This document shows positions 1-9,341 of a stretch of 64,000 nucleotides of DNA, in pieces. Numbering within the stretch: the first letter of the stretch is position 1; each line of letters begins with the position of its first letter. The notes under the pieces were generated by a model. It was not told the origin of the DNA. It saw only the letters and a list, made by a program, of their open reading frames with translations, and ran no database searches. The position numbers and the translations under genes were made by a program. Source of the stretch: Clostridium swellfunianum (GTDB lineage Bacteria > Bacillota > Clostridia > Clostridiales > Clostridiaceae); assembly GCF_023656515.1 (NCBI RefSeq), contig NZ_JAMOFV010000006.1, forward strand, positions 810,336 to 874,335, in the 5' to 3' direction.

Positions 1-246
1 TTTACCAAGCAAGGCAATACTATTATCAAAAACAGCAATTTCACCTGAATAGTTCTCGTTGTTTTCAGGAACGGTTGTACTGTCTATTGGAATGAATTTT
101 TGAACCTCCCAGGTTCCATGGATAGGCAACTTTTCTATCGTGGGTGTAGCAATTTTTTCTTCAACATTTAAGTAAATCTTATTGCAGCCCGGTAAAAAAA
201 GTACAATCAATACAATTAAAATTATGTGGAACCTTTTCAAATCCAT
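1..246 (-). CDS. Putative lipoprotein, C-terminus cut by window edge
   Basis: The minus-strand frame opens with an ATG at 244-246 behind an AAGGAG ribosome binding site and is still open at base 1, giving 82 visible residues. Residues 1-18 form a basic and hydrophobic signal peptide ending in the lipobox L-P-G-C, so the mature protein should be lipid-anchored at Cys18 on the outer face of the membrane. The rest is polar with no family that I recognise. It starts 1 nt after the stop of the histidine kinase upstream, so it is very likely co-transcribed and may be an output or accessory sensor of that two-component system. Confidence 0.75.
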   Translation of the reverse strand, partial: MDLKRFHIILIVLIVLFLPGCNKIYLNVEEKIATPTIEKLPIHGTWEVQKFIPIDSTTVPENNENYSGEIAVFDNSIALLGK

Positions 247-247
247 T

Positions 248-1681
248 TTATTCAACTCCTTCAATAGCTTCTTCAATGGGCAGCTTAACAGAGATGCACG
301 TTCCCTCATTAAGCTTACTTTCTATTTTAAGCTCTCCGTCATGAAGCTTTACTATTTCATCACAAATTGAAAGACCGATACCGGTATGGGATTTTATGTT
401 TTTGCCCTTATAGAATTTTTCTCTTACCCTAGGCAAGTCCACCTCATCTATTCCGGTTCCGTTATCTGTTACACATAAGATAATCCAGCCTTCTTTGCTG
501 AAGGCCCTTAGCATAACTCTGCCGCCAGCAGGAGTAAATTTGAAAGCGTTATCCAACAAGTTTATCAAGACCTGTTTTATTCTGTCCTTATCAAGTTTTG
601 CCAGCAGGGGCTCCTGTGAACATTCAACTATAAACTGAAGTCCTTCTCTTTCTGCGCGGGGAGCCATATATTTTTCTATATATCTTACTATTTTTGAAGC
701 ATCCTCAACGCCCGTACTTAATTTTATCTTACCTGAAGCTAACCTTGAGAAATCAAGTAATTCCTCAACCATGGCAGTTAGTCTTTCACTCTCATTTTCA
801 ATTATTTTCAAACCATCTTTCAATATATTCCTATCTTGCAGTTCATCAGTATTGAGAGTAATTACCCAACCCTTTATGGAAGTAAGCGGCGTTCTTAGTT
901 CGTGTGAAATAGAAGAAATAAATTCATTTTTAAATTGTTCTTTTTTTAGTATCTCCTCTGCCATATAATTTAAAGTTCCCGCCAATATACCAATCTCATC
1001 TTCCCGCCCGGTATCTATTCTTGTTTTTAAATTTCCCTTAGCCATTTTTTCTGCAGCTTTTGTAACAGCTTTAAGAGGGAGAACTATACCTCTGGCAAGT
1101 ATAACGCTGACGAGTCCTGCTGCAAGGATTGCAGTAATACCAATGCTGATAAAGATTATATATATTTTATTGATGGTCTTGTCAATCTCTCCGAGAGAAG
1201 TTATAAATCTGAGCGCCCCAACTAATTCATTACCGGATTTCAACGGATAGGAAATAGCCATGACCTTTCCATCGTATTCTGATTTGCCTAGCCACACTCC
1301 TTTGGTGCCGCTTAAAGCCGTCAAGACGTCACTGGTTTCAAGTTTACCATCCGGTATAAAACCTATTGAGTCCATGAGTACTTTTCCGGATGGGGCAATT
1401 ATTTGAACTTCTGCAGAAGTTTGACTCCAGAACACATCCACATTATCCAATACATTATCTTCTAGCGATACATTGGAAAAATACTTTGAGTAAAAGTCAG
1501 CAGAAATCTTGATTTGATTTGTTAGTATGCCCTCCACATTACTATAAAAATAATATCTAGTAAAATATATCAGCAGTGCTTCAAAGGCTATGACACTAAT
1601 AAAGATGACAATCATAAAATTCCGTACCAGCCTGGCTTTTATGCTTTTTGAACCTGCTTTCTTACCTAGAATTTCCTTCAT
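248..1681 (-). CDS. Sensor histidine kinase, PhoR/ResE type
   Basis: This 477-residue membrane kinase should autophosphorylate and pass phosphate to the OmpR-family regulator encoded just upstream. Transmembrane segments lie at about residues 20-40 and 174-197, enclosing a roughly 130-residue extracytoplasmic sensor domain. A HAMP linker follows (about 198-250), then the HisKA box S-H-E-L-R-T-P-L with His260, then HATPase_c with N, D-N-G-T-G and G-I-G-L-S boxes near the C-terminus. The order is regulator, kinase, lipoprotein, with a 6-nt gap before the kinase. The stimulus cannot be read from the sequence. Family assignment is firm, while specific orthology (PhoR, ResE, YycG) is not. Confidence 0.93.
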   Translation of the reverse strand: MKEILGKKAGSKSIKARLVRNFMIVIFISVIAFEALLIYFTRYYFYSNVEGILTNQIKISADFYSKYFSNVSLEDNVLDNVDVFWSQTSAEVQIIAPSGKVLMDSIGFIPDGKLETSDVLTALSGTKGVWLGKSEYDGKVMAISYPLKSGNELVGALRFITSLGEIDKTINKIYIIFISIGITAILAAGLVSVILARGIVLPLKAVTKAAEKMAKGNLKTRIDTGREDEIGILAGTLNYMAEEILKKEQFKNEFISSISHELRTPLTSIKGWVITLNTDELQDRNILKDGLKIIENESERLTAMVEELLDFSRLASGKIKLSTGVEDASKIVRYIEKYMAPRAEREGLQFIVECSQEPLLAKLDKDRIKQVLINLLDNAFKFTPAGGRVMLRAFSKEGWIILCVTDNGTGIDEVDLPRVREKFYKGKNIKSHTGIGLSICDEIVKLHDGELKIESKLNEGTCISVKLPIEEAIEGVE

Positions 1682-1687
1682 AGTTTA

Positions 1688-2377
1688 CTATTTCCTCCAT
1701 CTATACCCCGTACCCCAGACCGTTTCTAAATAGGTGGGGTTAGAGGAATCTTCTTCAATCTTGGCTCGTAATCTTCTTATATTTACATCAACTATCTTAG
1801 CATCGCCTATAAAGTCATATCCCCATACAATATTAAGAAGTTCATCTCTTGTGAAGGCTTTACCTGGTTTCTCCATAAATAATTTTATAAGAAGGTATTC
1901 CTTTGGAGTAAGTGATATTTCATTATTGTTTTTGAATACGGTCTGGGCATATAAATCCAGCCTAAGTGCTCCGCTTTCTATAATTTTGTCGTTCTCAGCT
2001 TTTATATCTTCGCCTGTCCTACGTAGGAGGGCTTTTACCCTAAGAATAAGTTCAATTGGATTAAAGGGTTTTACAACATAATCATCTGCACCCGATTCTA
2101 AACCAGATATCTTATCCATATCCTGGCCCCTGGCTGTGAGCATGATGATACCCATTTGAGGGAATTCTTTTCTCGCAGCAGCACAAACATCAAAGCCGTC
2201 CATACCTGGAAGCATAACATCAAGTAGTACAACATCCGGATTTTCCAGCCTGATTTTACTTAGTCCTTCTTCTCCGCAAGCTGCTTCAATAACTATAAAG
2301 TTTTCCCGAAGGAGATTTATTCTTAAAAAACCTCGGATGCTGTCTTCATCTTCTATTATCATAATTTTTTTCTGCAT
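1688..2377 (-). CDS. OmpR-family response regulator
   Basis: This is a DNA-binding response regulator of about 229 residues. An N-terminal receiver domain has the acidic pair near residues 10-11, the phospho-acceptor Asp53 in L-L-D-V-M-L and a late K-P-F motif. The C-terminal half is a winged helix of Trans_reg_C type ending in G-T-G-Y-R-W. A longer in-frame start exists at 2416, but the ATG at 2377 has an AAGGGG site at the right distance and gives the canonical start M-Q-K-K-I-M-I-I, so I chose it. It is the first gene of the operon with the kinase and the lipoprotein and probably regulates that operon. Confidence 0.93.
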   Translation of the reverse strand: MQKKIMIIEDEDSIRGFLRINLLRENFIVIEAACGEEGLSKIRLENPDVVLLDVMLPGMDGFDVCAAARKEFPQMGIIMLTARGQDMDKISGLESGADDYVVKPFNPIELILRVKALLRRTGEDIKAENDKIIESGALRLDLYAQTVFKNNNEISLTPKEYLLIKLFMEKPGKAFTRDELLNIVWGYDFIGDAKIVDVNIRRLRAKIEEDSSNPTYLETVWGTGYRWRK

Positions 2378-2567
2378 ACTTAACCCCTTAAAAATCTTTT
2401 GATACATTGAGTGCAAAACCGCTAATCATATTCGCAAAAGGAATAATGTTTCCATATGTACCTATAAATATATTATAGTAATTATGAAGTTTACACAAAT
2501 TACAATTCGGTTACAATACAGAATGGATATGATATACTATTTATAGAATATAAAATGGGGGAGCAGC

Positions 2568-3308
2568 ATGAACAAAAAAGTTATAGCTATAAACAGCAGC
2601 AGGCGTAAGCAAAATACTTATGGCTTGCTTCAAAAGCTTAAAGAAGCTATGAAGGAAAATAACATTGAAGTAGATATTGTAAACCTGTTTGACTATGAGG
2701 TAAAGGATTGTTTAGGCTGTGAGCAGTGCCTTAGAGGAAAGTGTTGTCCGCATAAGGATGATGCTCAGGCTTTAATGGATAAGCTTAAGGAATACGACGG
2801 AATAATTTTAAGCTCTCCTATTTATATGGGAGGGGTAAGCGGAAAGCTTAAGGTTTTTATTGATAGAACCTGCAAGTGGTTTCACAGACCTGAATTAGTT
2901 GGAAAGCCAGTGCTGCTGGTTGCTACAACTGCGGCATCAGGCTTAAAGGAAACCATAAAGTATTTAGAAAAAACAGCAATTCAGTGGGGGGGCTTTCCTG
3001 CTGGCAGCATAGGAAGAACTGTTAACAGCTTAAATAGCCCTATAAAGTCATCTGAGTATGACAGCTTTGTAAAGCACTTGTTCAAGGAAAGAAATGAGTT
3101 TAACCCTAAGCTTAATCAATTGATTTTCTTTCAGGTACAAAAGGTGCTGGCAGAAAAGATTCTTACTATAGATAAGGAATATTGGGAGCATAAGAACTGG
3201 CTTAATAAGCTGTACTATTTTGACTGCTCAATTAAGCCTTTAAACAAAATATTTGCAAAAGGTTTTTATAAAATGCTTTCTTCCAAGGTAGTTAAGGTAG
3301 AGAGTTAG
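2568..3308 (+). CDS. NAD(P)H-dependent FMN reductase / flavodoxin-fold oxidoreductase
   Basis: A 246-residue protein of the flavodoxin-like NAD(P)H-dependent oxidoreductase family. The N-terminal strand and phosphate loop (I-N-S-S-R-R-K-Q-N-T) would bind the FMN phosphate, and S-S-P-I-Y-M-G-G-V-S-G is the second flavin loop. A cysteine cluster C-L-G-C-E-Q-C near residue 48, with two more cysteines just after, resembles the iron-sulfur-flavoprotein or thiol-rich subgroup. The C-terminal 60 residues look like an extra helical region. The gene has a GGGGGAG ribosome site and is followed after 31 nt by a PatB-like lyase, so the two are probably one operon. The electron acceptor is unknown. Confidence 0.82.
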   Translation: MNKKVIAINSSRRKQNTYGLLQKLKEAMKENNIEVDIVNLFDYEVKDCLGCEQCLRGKCCPHKDDAQALMDKLKEYDGIILSSPIYMGGVSGKLKVFIDRTCKWFHRPELVGKPVLLVATTAASGLKETIKYLEKTAIQWGGFPAGSIGRTVNSLNSPIKSSEYDSFVKHLFKERNEFNPKLNQLIFFQVQKVLAEKILTIDKEYWEHKNWLNKLYYFDCSIKPLNKIFAKGFYKMLSSKVVKVES

Positions 3309-3339
3309 ATGGTGTATATTATGCAAAGGGGGAAAATGT

Positions 3340-4524
3340 ATGAAATACGATTTTACATCTATTATTAGCAGAGCAAATACAGGCTCAGAAAAGTGGGAAC
3401 AGATGAAGGGATGGAATCCAAATATTTCAGAGGATACAGTTCCTTTTTCCGTGGCAGATATGGAATTTAAGAATCCGCCTGAGATAATAGAAGGTTTAAA
3501 GAATTATCTTGATTCTGTTATTTTAGGCTATACAGGACCAACGGAAAACTATTATAAGGCTGTTTGCAGCTGGATGAAGGAAAGACATGCTTGGAACATA
3601 AAACCAGAGTGGATTGTGGGCTCAGCTGGTGTGGTTAGCGCATTTTTTTCAGCCATAAAGGCACTTACAAAGCCTGGTGATGGTATTGTTGTTATGAGTC
3701 CGGTGTACTATCCTTTTTACATGGCTATAGAAAAGAATGATAGGAAGGTTGTTAAAAGTCAGCTGACAAATAACGGTAAAACCTATGAAATTGATTTTGA
3801 AGATTTAGAAAAGAAAACCCAGGATCCAAGCAACAAAATATTATTGTTCTGCAGCCCTCATAATCCTGTTGGCAGAGTATGGACAACAGAAGAGCTTGAG
3901 AGAGTAGGAGAAATTTGTTTAAGAAACAAGGTTTTAATTATTTCTGATGAAATACATTTTGATATTATTATGCCTGGCTATAAGCACACAGTATTTGCTT
4001 CTTTGTCTGAGGAGCTTGCAAACAATATGATAGTATGTACTGCACCAAGCAAAACCTTTAATTTGGCAGGGCTGCAGACCTCAAATATTATAATTCCAAA
4101 CGAAAAAATCAGGGATGCATATCGTAAGGAAGTTGAATCAAACGGCTTTTTCAGCTTAAATATTTTTGGCTACAAGGCCTGCGAAATAGCCTATACACAA
4201 TGTGAAAACTGGCTGGAGGAGCTTATTGAGATAGTTCACCATAATCACCTAGAGCTTAAGAAATATATTGAGGAAAACATTCCTGCAATTAAAGTGTTTG
4301 AGCTTCAGGGTACTTATTTGCAGTGGATGGATTTTAACAAACTTGGCCTAGATAAGGATGAACTTGAGAAGCTTATGCATGAGTCGGAGCTGTTCTTTGA
4401 CGAAGGCTATATCTTTGGAGAAGAAGGAATCGGCTTTGAAAGAATGAATTTAGCCTGCCCAACCTCAGTGCTTATGAAAGCTTTGGAAAGACTAAAAAAT
4501 GCTATAGATAAGATGATAATGTAG
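3340..4524 (+). CDS. PatB/MalY-type PLP aminotransferase, putative cystathionine beta-lyase
   Basis: A 394-residue fold-type I PLP enzyme of the MalY/PatB branch, which usually cleaves C-S bonds of cystathionine or cysteine conjugates to release a thiol, pyruvate and ammonia. The family opening (F-T-S-I-I-S-R) and the sequence A-D-M-E-F are present. S-P-H-N-P-V-G-R carries the Asn that contacts PLP, and A-P-S-K-T-F-N-L-A-G-L-Q holds the Schiff-base lysine. The start ATG is 8 nt after AAGGGGG. It follows the flavoprotein in the same operon and is closed by a strong terminator. The exact substrate is inferred from family only. Confidence 0.9.
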   Translation: MKYDFTSIISRANTGSEKWEQMKGWNPNISEDTVPFSVADMEFKNPPEIIEGLKNYLDSVILGYTGPTENYYKAVCSWMKERHAWNIKPEWIVGSAGVVSAFFSAIKALTKPGDGIVVMSPVYYPFYMAIEKNDRKVVKSQLTNNGKTYEIDFEDLEKKTQDPSNKILLFCSPHNPVGRVWTTEELERVGEICLRNKVLIISDEIHFDIIMPGYKHTVFASLSEELANNMIVCTAPSKTFNLAGLQTSNIIIPNEKIRDAYRKEVESNGFFSLNIFGYKACEIAYTQCENWLEELIEIVHHNHLELKKYIEENIPAIKVFELQGTYLQWMDFNKLGLDKDELEKLMHESELFFDEGYIFGEEGIGFERMNLACPTSVLMKALERLKNAIDKMIM

Positions 4525-4527
4525 TAA

Positions 4528-4568
4528 TAAAGCTAGCAGATTTCGATAAACTGCTAGCTTTATTTTTA
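4528..4568 (+). terminator. Rho-independent terminator after PatB-like gene
   Basis: An 11-bp stem (AAAGCTAGCAG at 4529 with CTGCTAGCTTT at 4551) is followed by TATTTTTATTT. It ends the flavoprotein/PatB transcript. Confidence 0.9.
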
Positions 4569-4658
4569 TTTGGGCATAACTAAACTTTGAAGACAGACAA
4601 TTAGGCGTTATTTAATTTTGTCACTAATGACTAAGGACTTGTCTATGGTATCTTAACA

Positions 4659-4687
4659 TTGAATGAAAACGTTTCGTATACTATAAT
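4659..4687 (+). promoter_or_regulatory. mtlA promoter with overlapping cre-like site
   Basis: TTGAAT at 4659-4664 and TATAAT at 4682-4687 are separated by exactly 17 bp. Inside the spacer and overlapping the -35 is TGAAAACGTTTCG (4664-4676), which matches the catabolite responsive element core except at the last position. A CcpA complex bound there would block RNA polymerase, which fits a non-preferred-sugar PTS operon. Confidence 0.75.
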
Positions 4688-4765
4688 TTAATTAACGTAA
4701 TGAAAGGGAATTCTGCAGAAGCCTATTTTATATATTACGAAGTTAATATATGGGAGGAAAATAAA

Positions 4766-6160
4766 ATGTCAAATCTACAAACTAACCCACAAACCAAAAC
4801 AAAAGGGAAGACCCAAGAAAATATACAAAGATTTGGACGTTTTCTAAGCGGTATGGTTATGCCTAATATAGGCGCATTTATCGCTTGGGGGCTTATTACG
4901 GCATTATTTATCGGTACTGGCTGGATGCCAAATGAATACTTAGCAAAACTTGTAGACCCTATGATTAAATATTTACTGCCTCTATTAATAGGTTATACCG
5001 GTGGTAAGATGGTTGGCGGAGCAAGAGGTGGAGTGCTTGGAGCCATAGCTACTATGGGGGTTATAGTTGGAGCGTCCATACCGATGTTCTTAGGAGCAAT
5101 GATAGTTGGACCGGCTGCAGGCTGGATAATAAAGAAGGTTGACAGCGCATTAGAAGGTAAAATACCAGCAGGCTTTGAAATGCTTGTTAATAACTTCTCC
5201 GCAGGAATTATAGGTATGCTTTTAGCACTGCTTGCTTATTCAGGAATAGGACCAATAGTTGAGACTTTAAATAAAGCCTTGGGAAATGGAGTTCACGCAA
5301 TAGTAAATGCAGGCTTGCTGCCTCTTGCATCCTTATTTATAGAACCAGCAAAAATTCTTTTCTTAAACAATGCTATTAATCACGGAGTTCTTGGACCAAT
5401 AGGAATCAACGAAGCTAAGGAATTAGGAAAGTCAATATTCTTCCTGCTTGAAACAAACCCAGGACCAGGACTTGGAATACTTTTAGCTTACTGGGTATTT
5501 TCAAAGGGCATGATAAAGCAATCAGCACCAGGAGCAATTATTATACATTTCTTTGGTGGAATACATGAAATATACTTCCCATATGTTCTTATGAACCCAG
5601 TACTGCTGTTAGCTGTTATAGCTGGAGGTGCAAGTGGAGTATTAACCTTTAGCATATTAGGAGCAGGGCTTGTTGCAGCTCCATCACCTGGAAGTATCTT
5701 TGCATTATTGACAATGACACCAAAGGGCGGACACTTTGCAGTATTAGCTGGAGTTATTATTTCTACTGTAGTTTCCTTCTTAGTTGCTTCTTACTTTGTA
5801 AAGAGAAGCGCTAACAAGCTTGATGATTCAGAATTAGCTGATGCAAAGGAAAAGGTCAAGGATCTTAAGACAGTTTCTTCAAAGAAAACTGTAAGCAGAA
5901 TAATATTTGCTTGCGATGCTGGAATGGGTTCAAGTGCTATGGGTGCTACTACATTAAGAAACAAGCTTAAAAAAGCTGGGCTTAATATAGAAGTAATTCA
6001 CTGCGCTGTTGATGAAGTTCCTGCTGATGCAGAAATAGTTGTAACTCATGAAAGTCTTACTGATAGAGCTAGAAGCAAGGCTCCAAATGCTGAGCATATA
6101 TCAATTAAGAATTTCATGAACAGTCCAGAGTATGACGCTTTAGTTAAGAGATTATCATAA
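4766..6160 (+). CDS. mtlA: PTS mannitol-type transporter subunit EIICB
   Basis: A 464-residue membrane permease that imports and phosphorylates a hexitol. The EIIC domain (about residues 25-345) has multiple membrane spans and the family motif [11 protein letters not shown]. The cytosolic EIIB domain follows with the phosphocysteine Cys383 in [11 protein letters not shown]. There is no EIIA domain, since EIIA is encoded separately at 8817. A longer frame begins at 4700, but the ATG at 4766 follows GGGAGGAAAATAAA and gives the usual MtlA start. The first gene of a PTS operon, it is separated from mtlR by about 560 bp of repeat-rich DNA. Confidence 0.93.
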   Translation: MSNLQTNPQTKTKGKTQENIQRFGRFLSGMVMPNIGAFIAWGLITALFIGTGWMPNEYLAKLVDPMIKYLLPLLIGYTGGKMVGGARGGVLGAIATMGVIVGASIPMFLGAMIVGPAAGWIIKKVDSALEGKIPAGFEMLVNNFSAGIIGMLLALLAYSGIGPIVETLNKALGNGVHAIVNAGLLPLASLFIEPAKILFLNNAINHGVLGPIGINEAKELGKSIFFLLETNPGPGLGILLAYWVFSKGMIKQSAPGAIIIHFFGGIHEIYFPYVLMNPVLLLAVIAGGASGVLTFSILGAGLVAAPSPGSIFALLTMTPKGGHFAVLAGVIISTVVSFLVASYFVKRSANKLDDSELADAKEKVKDLKTVSSKKTVSRIIFACDAGMGSSAMGATTLRNKLKKAGLNIEVIHCAVDEVPADAEIVVTHESLTDRARSKAPNAEHISIKNFMNSPEYDALVKRLS

Positions 6161-6177
6161 GCTTACTGCTCTAATTA

Positions 6178-6240
6178 GGCAGGCGCTGTGATGCCTAGGA
6201 AAGCTTCAACTGCACATGCTTGCTTCATCAGTATTCCTAG
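6178..6240 (+). repeat. Fragment related to the 234-bp palindromic repeat
   Basis: CTAGGAAAGCTTCAACTGCA at 6195 closely matches the left-arm motif of the copy at 51474, but the central stem and loop are missing. It looks like a deletion derivative lying just upstream of a full copy. The ends are approximate. Confidence 0.5.
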
Positions 6241-6262
6241 ATATAGCTTGAATGTTGTGTTT

Positions 6263-6498
6263 GTTTTAAAATAGTGTTGATTTATAGAGGGGCAGTTTCA
6301 TCTAGGAAGCCGTTCGCTGTGCACAAGAAAGTCTAAGCTTTCCTTTGTTTTGAAGTCCTAAGGCTTCTAAACTTGCTTTGCTTCGAACAGTAGAAGCCTC
6401 TTAACGTACTTCAAAAGTCGGAAACCTAAGACTTTCTAGGCTTCGCTCAATGGCTTCTACGACGAACCTACCTCTCTATATCAACACTATTTTAAAAC
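6263..6498 (+). repeat. Palindromic intergenic repeat, copy A (236 bp)
   Basis: The outer arms GTTTTAAAATAGTGTTGAT and its complement at 6480-6498 close a long hairpin. Inside come a conserved left internal loop (CTAGGAAGCCGTTCGCTGTG), a middle stem, and an inner stem AGGCTTCTA (6361) with TAGAAGCCT (6391) around the loop ACTTGCTTTGCTTCGAACAG. The right internal loop CTTCGCTCAATGG follows. Middle and outer stems differ in sequence from the other copies but remain self-complementary. There is no ORF. It lies between mtlA and mtlR. Confidence 0.9.
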
Positions 6499-6545
6499 AG
6501 AATTAAACCAACCTGTTGTGCTATTAAGAAACTAACCCAGCGAGA

Positions 6546-6654
6546 TGTATAAAGTATGTGAAATGAGTATTAAGTAAACAACTAAAAGTTCTTGGCTATT
6601 CCGAGCCTTAGAACTTCATGTGCAGCGAATAGCTCATGAAGCATACTGTATACA
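6546..6654 (-). repeat. Degenerate palindromic element related to the 234-bp repeat
   Basis: Terminal arms TGTATAAAGTATG (6546) and GCATACTGTATACA (6641) enclose an inner hairpin AAGTTCTTGGCT / AGCCTTAGAACTT (about 6587-6617). On the minus strand the motif ATTCGCTGCACAT occurs at the same structural place as in copy E. I read it as a shortened, reverse-oriented relative. It lies about 65 bp upstream of mtlR and could also act as a weak terminator or attenuator. Confidence 0.5.
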
Positions 6655-6720
6655 TTTTTGCGGAGATTAGAGGCTGAACTAGCACAACTGGTTAAATTAT
6701 TAAATAGGTGGTGGTTTGAT

Positions 6721-8796
6721 ATGGGACAGATTAAGATTACAGCAAGGCAAAAGGACATACTTATAAGAATTTGCAGTGAATATAAATATGTGACCATTTC
6801 AAGCATTGCCGAGAAGCTGAGCATAAGCAGCAGAACGGTACTGAGAGAATTAAGAGATATTGATAAGTGGCTTGAAAGCTATTGCTGCAGCCTGGAAAAG
6901 AAGGCTGGCATAGGCATAAGGCTTAAGGGAAGCCTTGAGGCAAGGAAAAACATTTTGGGAAATCTTGAAGAAGGCAAGGAAGTTAAAAGCTACTCTCCAA
7001 AGGAGAGACAGATTATGATTCTTGGAGAACTACTTCAAAATAATGAACCTGTGAAGCTTTTTATTTTTACAAAAATGCTCAATGTTACAGAAGGAACTGT
7101 AAGCCATGACCTTGACAAGGTGGAGGAATGGCTTAAGGATTACAGCTTGAAGCTTGTAAGAAAACCAGGTCTTGGAATATATATAGAGGGTCAGGAATAT
7201 GAAATAAGAAAGGCTATAGCCAATTTAATATATGAAAATATAAATGAAGCACAGCTTTTGGATTTGATAAGAGAGAACCTATCTACTGAAGTTAATACAA
7301 GGGAACGATTATTGAATTTAATAGAAAAAGATACAATTAGAAAATTAGAGTCTTTGATATTTGAACATGAAGAAGCACTTGATTATAGATTAACCGATAA
7401 CGCTTATATAGGATTGCTTGTACATTTAGCTCTGGCCATTCAAAGGATAAAAAAGGATGAAAAGATAAGCATGGACAAGACTTATCTTAAGGAACTTAAG
7501 GGTTATGGAGAATTTGAAATAGCAGCTAATCTGGCTGAAAAAATATCAAAGGTGTTTAATATAGAGATTCCAGAACAAGAGACAGGATATATTACTATGC
7601 ATCTAAGAGGTTCAAAGGGCTTTGAGAGCAAAAGGGAAAACACAGTGCTTGAGGAGCTGGCAAAAGAAATGCTTAAGGTGGCAGAGGTTGAAACAGGTAG
7701 CTTTTTAGAGTATGATAAGCAGTCTTTAACAGGACTTATAAACCATCTTGGACCTACGATAAACAGGCTTAAGATGAATATGGATATAAGAAATCCGCTG
7801 CTGGAGGAAATAAAGGAGCATTATTCAGAGCTGTTTATGCTGGCAGCTAAATGCGTTGTACCAATTGAAAATTATATAGGCATGAAGCTGCCGGATTCTG
7901 AGATAGCATATATTGCAATGCACTTAGGTGCAGCACTGGAAAGAAAACCCTCAGGAAGAAAAAAAGTTTTTAAGGCTGCAGTTTCCTGTACCACGGGAAT
8001 GGGAACTTCGGCACTTTTGGCTACAAGAATTGAAAAGGAATATGACAATATTCAGGTAGTAGACATTATATCCTCGCTGCGTGTAAAGGAAAGCAGGCTA
8101 ATAGAAAAGGGTGTGGATTTTATTATTTCTACTGTACCTCTAGAAGCAGTACTGCTTCCAGTAGTTGTGGTAAATCCGCTATTATTTGATAAAGACAAGG
8201 ATAAGCTGGAAGCTTTAATAAAGCAGCTAAAAAATAAGCCTGCAGCAAATGTAAATACTCAAAGCAGGACAATTGATTTAAAGGAAAAGCTTTCAAGATT
8301 AAATATTTATGCAGAAGGCATATTGCAGGTTTTAAATAATTTCTTCCTATACGATTATGCAGGCTTTAACACTATGGAGGAAGCAATCGAAGAGATAAGC
8401 AGTAAGCTTTCTACAGATAAAGACAGTACTTTACAAATAAAAAGGGATTTAATTGCAAGAGAAGAAAAAGGCAGTACTGTATTGAGCGGCTTTGGCGCAG
8501 CGCTTCTCCACTGCAAGACCTTGGGAGTAAGTAAGCTATATTTTGGAGCAGTGAGAATTAATAAGGGACTGTACTCCTTAAATGCTGACAGCGAGAAGGA
8601 GCAGATAAAATTAGCAATTATAATGCTTGCTCCAGACAATTGTCCTAAGCAGCACATAGAAATATTGAGCTTGATAAGCAGCAAGCTTATTGAAGCACCA
8701 GAATTCTTAGTGAGCCTTCAAGATGGCTCAGAGAAAGAGGTTTACAAAAAACTTAACAACTATTTAGAGGAATTTTACAATATGAATATAAATTAA
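6721..8796 (+). CDS. mtlR: PRD-containing transcriptional activator of the mannitol operon
   Basis: A 691-residue MtlR-type activator. Domain order is an N-terminal HTH (about 5-65), a second Mga-like HTH (about 85-165), two PTS regulation domains (about 185-300 and 305-410), a EIIB(Gat)-like domain with Cys423 in C-T-T-G-M-G-T-S-A, and a C-terminal EIIA-like domain with His597 in L-L-H-C-K-T. In this family, HPr phosphorylates a PRD histidine to activate, while EIIA/EIIB phosphorylation inhibits, coupling transcription to mannitol uptake. I chose the ATG at 6721 after AGGTGGTGG over the longer frame from 6658. It is followed 20 nt later by the EIIA gene. Confidence 0.92.
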   Translation: MGQIKITARQKDILIRICSEYKYVTISSIAEKLSISSRTVLRELRDIDKWLESYCCSLEKKAGIGIRLKGSLEARKNILGNLEEGKEVKSYSPKERQIMILGELLQNNEPVKLFIFTKMLNVTEGTVSHDLDKVEEWLKDYSLKLVRKPGLGIYIEGQEYEIRKAIANLIYENINEAQLLDLIRENLSTEVNTRERLLNLIEKDTIRKLESLIFEHEEALDYRLTDNAYIGLLVHLALAIQRIKKDEKISMDKTYLKELKGYGEFEIAANLAEKISKVFNIEIPEQETGYITMHLRGSKGFESKRENTVLEELAKEMLKVAEVETGSFLEYDKQSLTGLINHLGPTINRLKMNMDIRNPLLEEIKEHYSELFMLAAKCVVPIENYIGMKLPDSEIAYIAMHLGAALERKPSGRKKVFKAAVSCTTGMGTSALLATRIEKEYDNIQVVDIISSLRVKESRLIEKGVDFIISTVPLEAVLLPVVVVNPLLFDKDKDKLEALIKQLKNKPAANVNTQSRTIDLKEKLSRLNIYAEGILQVLNNFFLYDYAGFNTMEEAIEEISSKLSTDKDSTLQIKRDLIAREEKGSTVLSGFGAALLHCKTLGVSKLYFGAVRINKGLYSLNADSEKEQIKLAIIMLAPDNCPKQHIEILSLISSKLIEAPEFLVSLQDGSEKEVYKKLNNYLEEFYNMNIN

Positions 8797-8816
8797 GCGC
8801 AGCAAGGAGGAGCATC

Positions 8817-9341
8817 ATGAGCTTTAAATTTTTTTCGGGTTTTAATAATAAAAGAGGAAGTGTAAAAGAAGATATGGTTGCAGTAGGAAGTGCAAGCGAT
8901 AATACAGAAAATGAAGTATTAAAAAAGTGTAATATAAAGCTTAATCTGCCTTCAGTGAATAAATATGAGGCTATAAGAATGGCAGGCAGGCTTCTAGTTG
9001 AAAGCGGATGTGTTGACGAAAGCTATATAGAGGCTATGATAGAAAGGGAAGATGATCTGACTACCTATATTGGGTGTGGAGTTGCAATTCCCCATGGTGT
9101 AGGAAGAGCAAAAAATTTTATTAAAAAATCAGGTATCGTAGTGCTTCAATTTCCAGAGGGAGTAGATTTTGGTGAGGAAAAGGCTTACCTTGTTATAGGC
9201 ATAGCAGGTGTTGGCGAGGAGCACATGGATATTCTTTCAAATATAGCTACAGTTATTGGCGATGAGGATGAGGAAAAACTTAATAAGCTAAAGACAACAA
9301 AGGATGTGAACTATATATATGAAACCTTCACTGCAAACTAA
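8817..9341 (+). CDS. mtlF: PTS mannitol-type EIIA, with N-terminal extension
   Basis: A 174-residue cytosolic phosphocarrier that passes phosphate from HPr to the EIIB domain of MtlA. The phosphohistidine is His93 in I-P-H-G-V-G-R-A. Classical EIIA-Mtl proteins are about 145 residues with the histidine near 65, so this one carries roughly 30 extra N-terminal residues that are polar and low in complexity. The start follows AAGGAGGAGCATC, so the extension appears genuine. The 3' end overlaps the kinase gene by 23 nt, implying translational coupling. Confidence 0.9.
   Translation: MSFKFFSGFNNKRGSVKEDMVAVGSASDNTENEVLKKCNIKLNLPSVNKYEAIRMAGRLLVESGCVDESYIEAMIEREDDLTTYIGCGVAIPHGVGRAKNFIKKSGIVVLQFPEGVDFGEEKAYLVIGIAGVGEEHMDILSNIATVIGDEDEEKLNKLKTTKDVNYIYETFTAN

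Noticed and set aside
6263-6498. Insertion sequence or CRISPR explanation for the repeats
   Set aside because: No transposase frame, no regular short repeats with spacers. The copies are single hairpins dispersed in intergenic DNA.
6582-6824. 80-residue minus-strand frame over the mtlR start
   Set aside because: Shadow of mtlR coding sequence and the small palindrome; no ribosome site.
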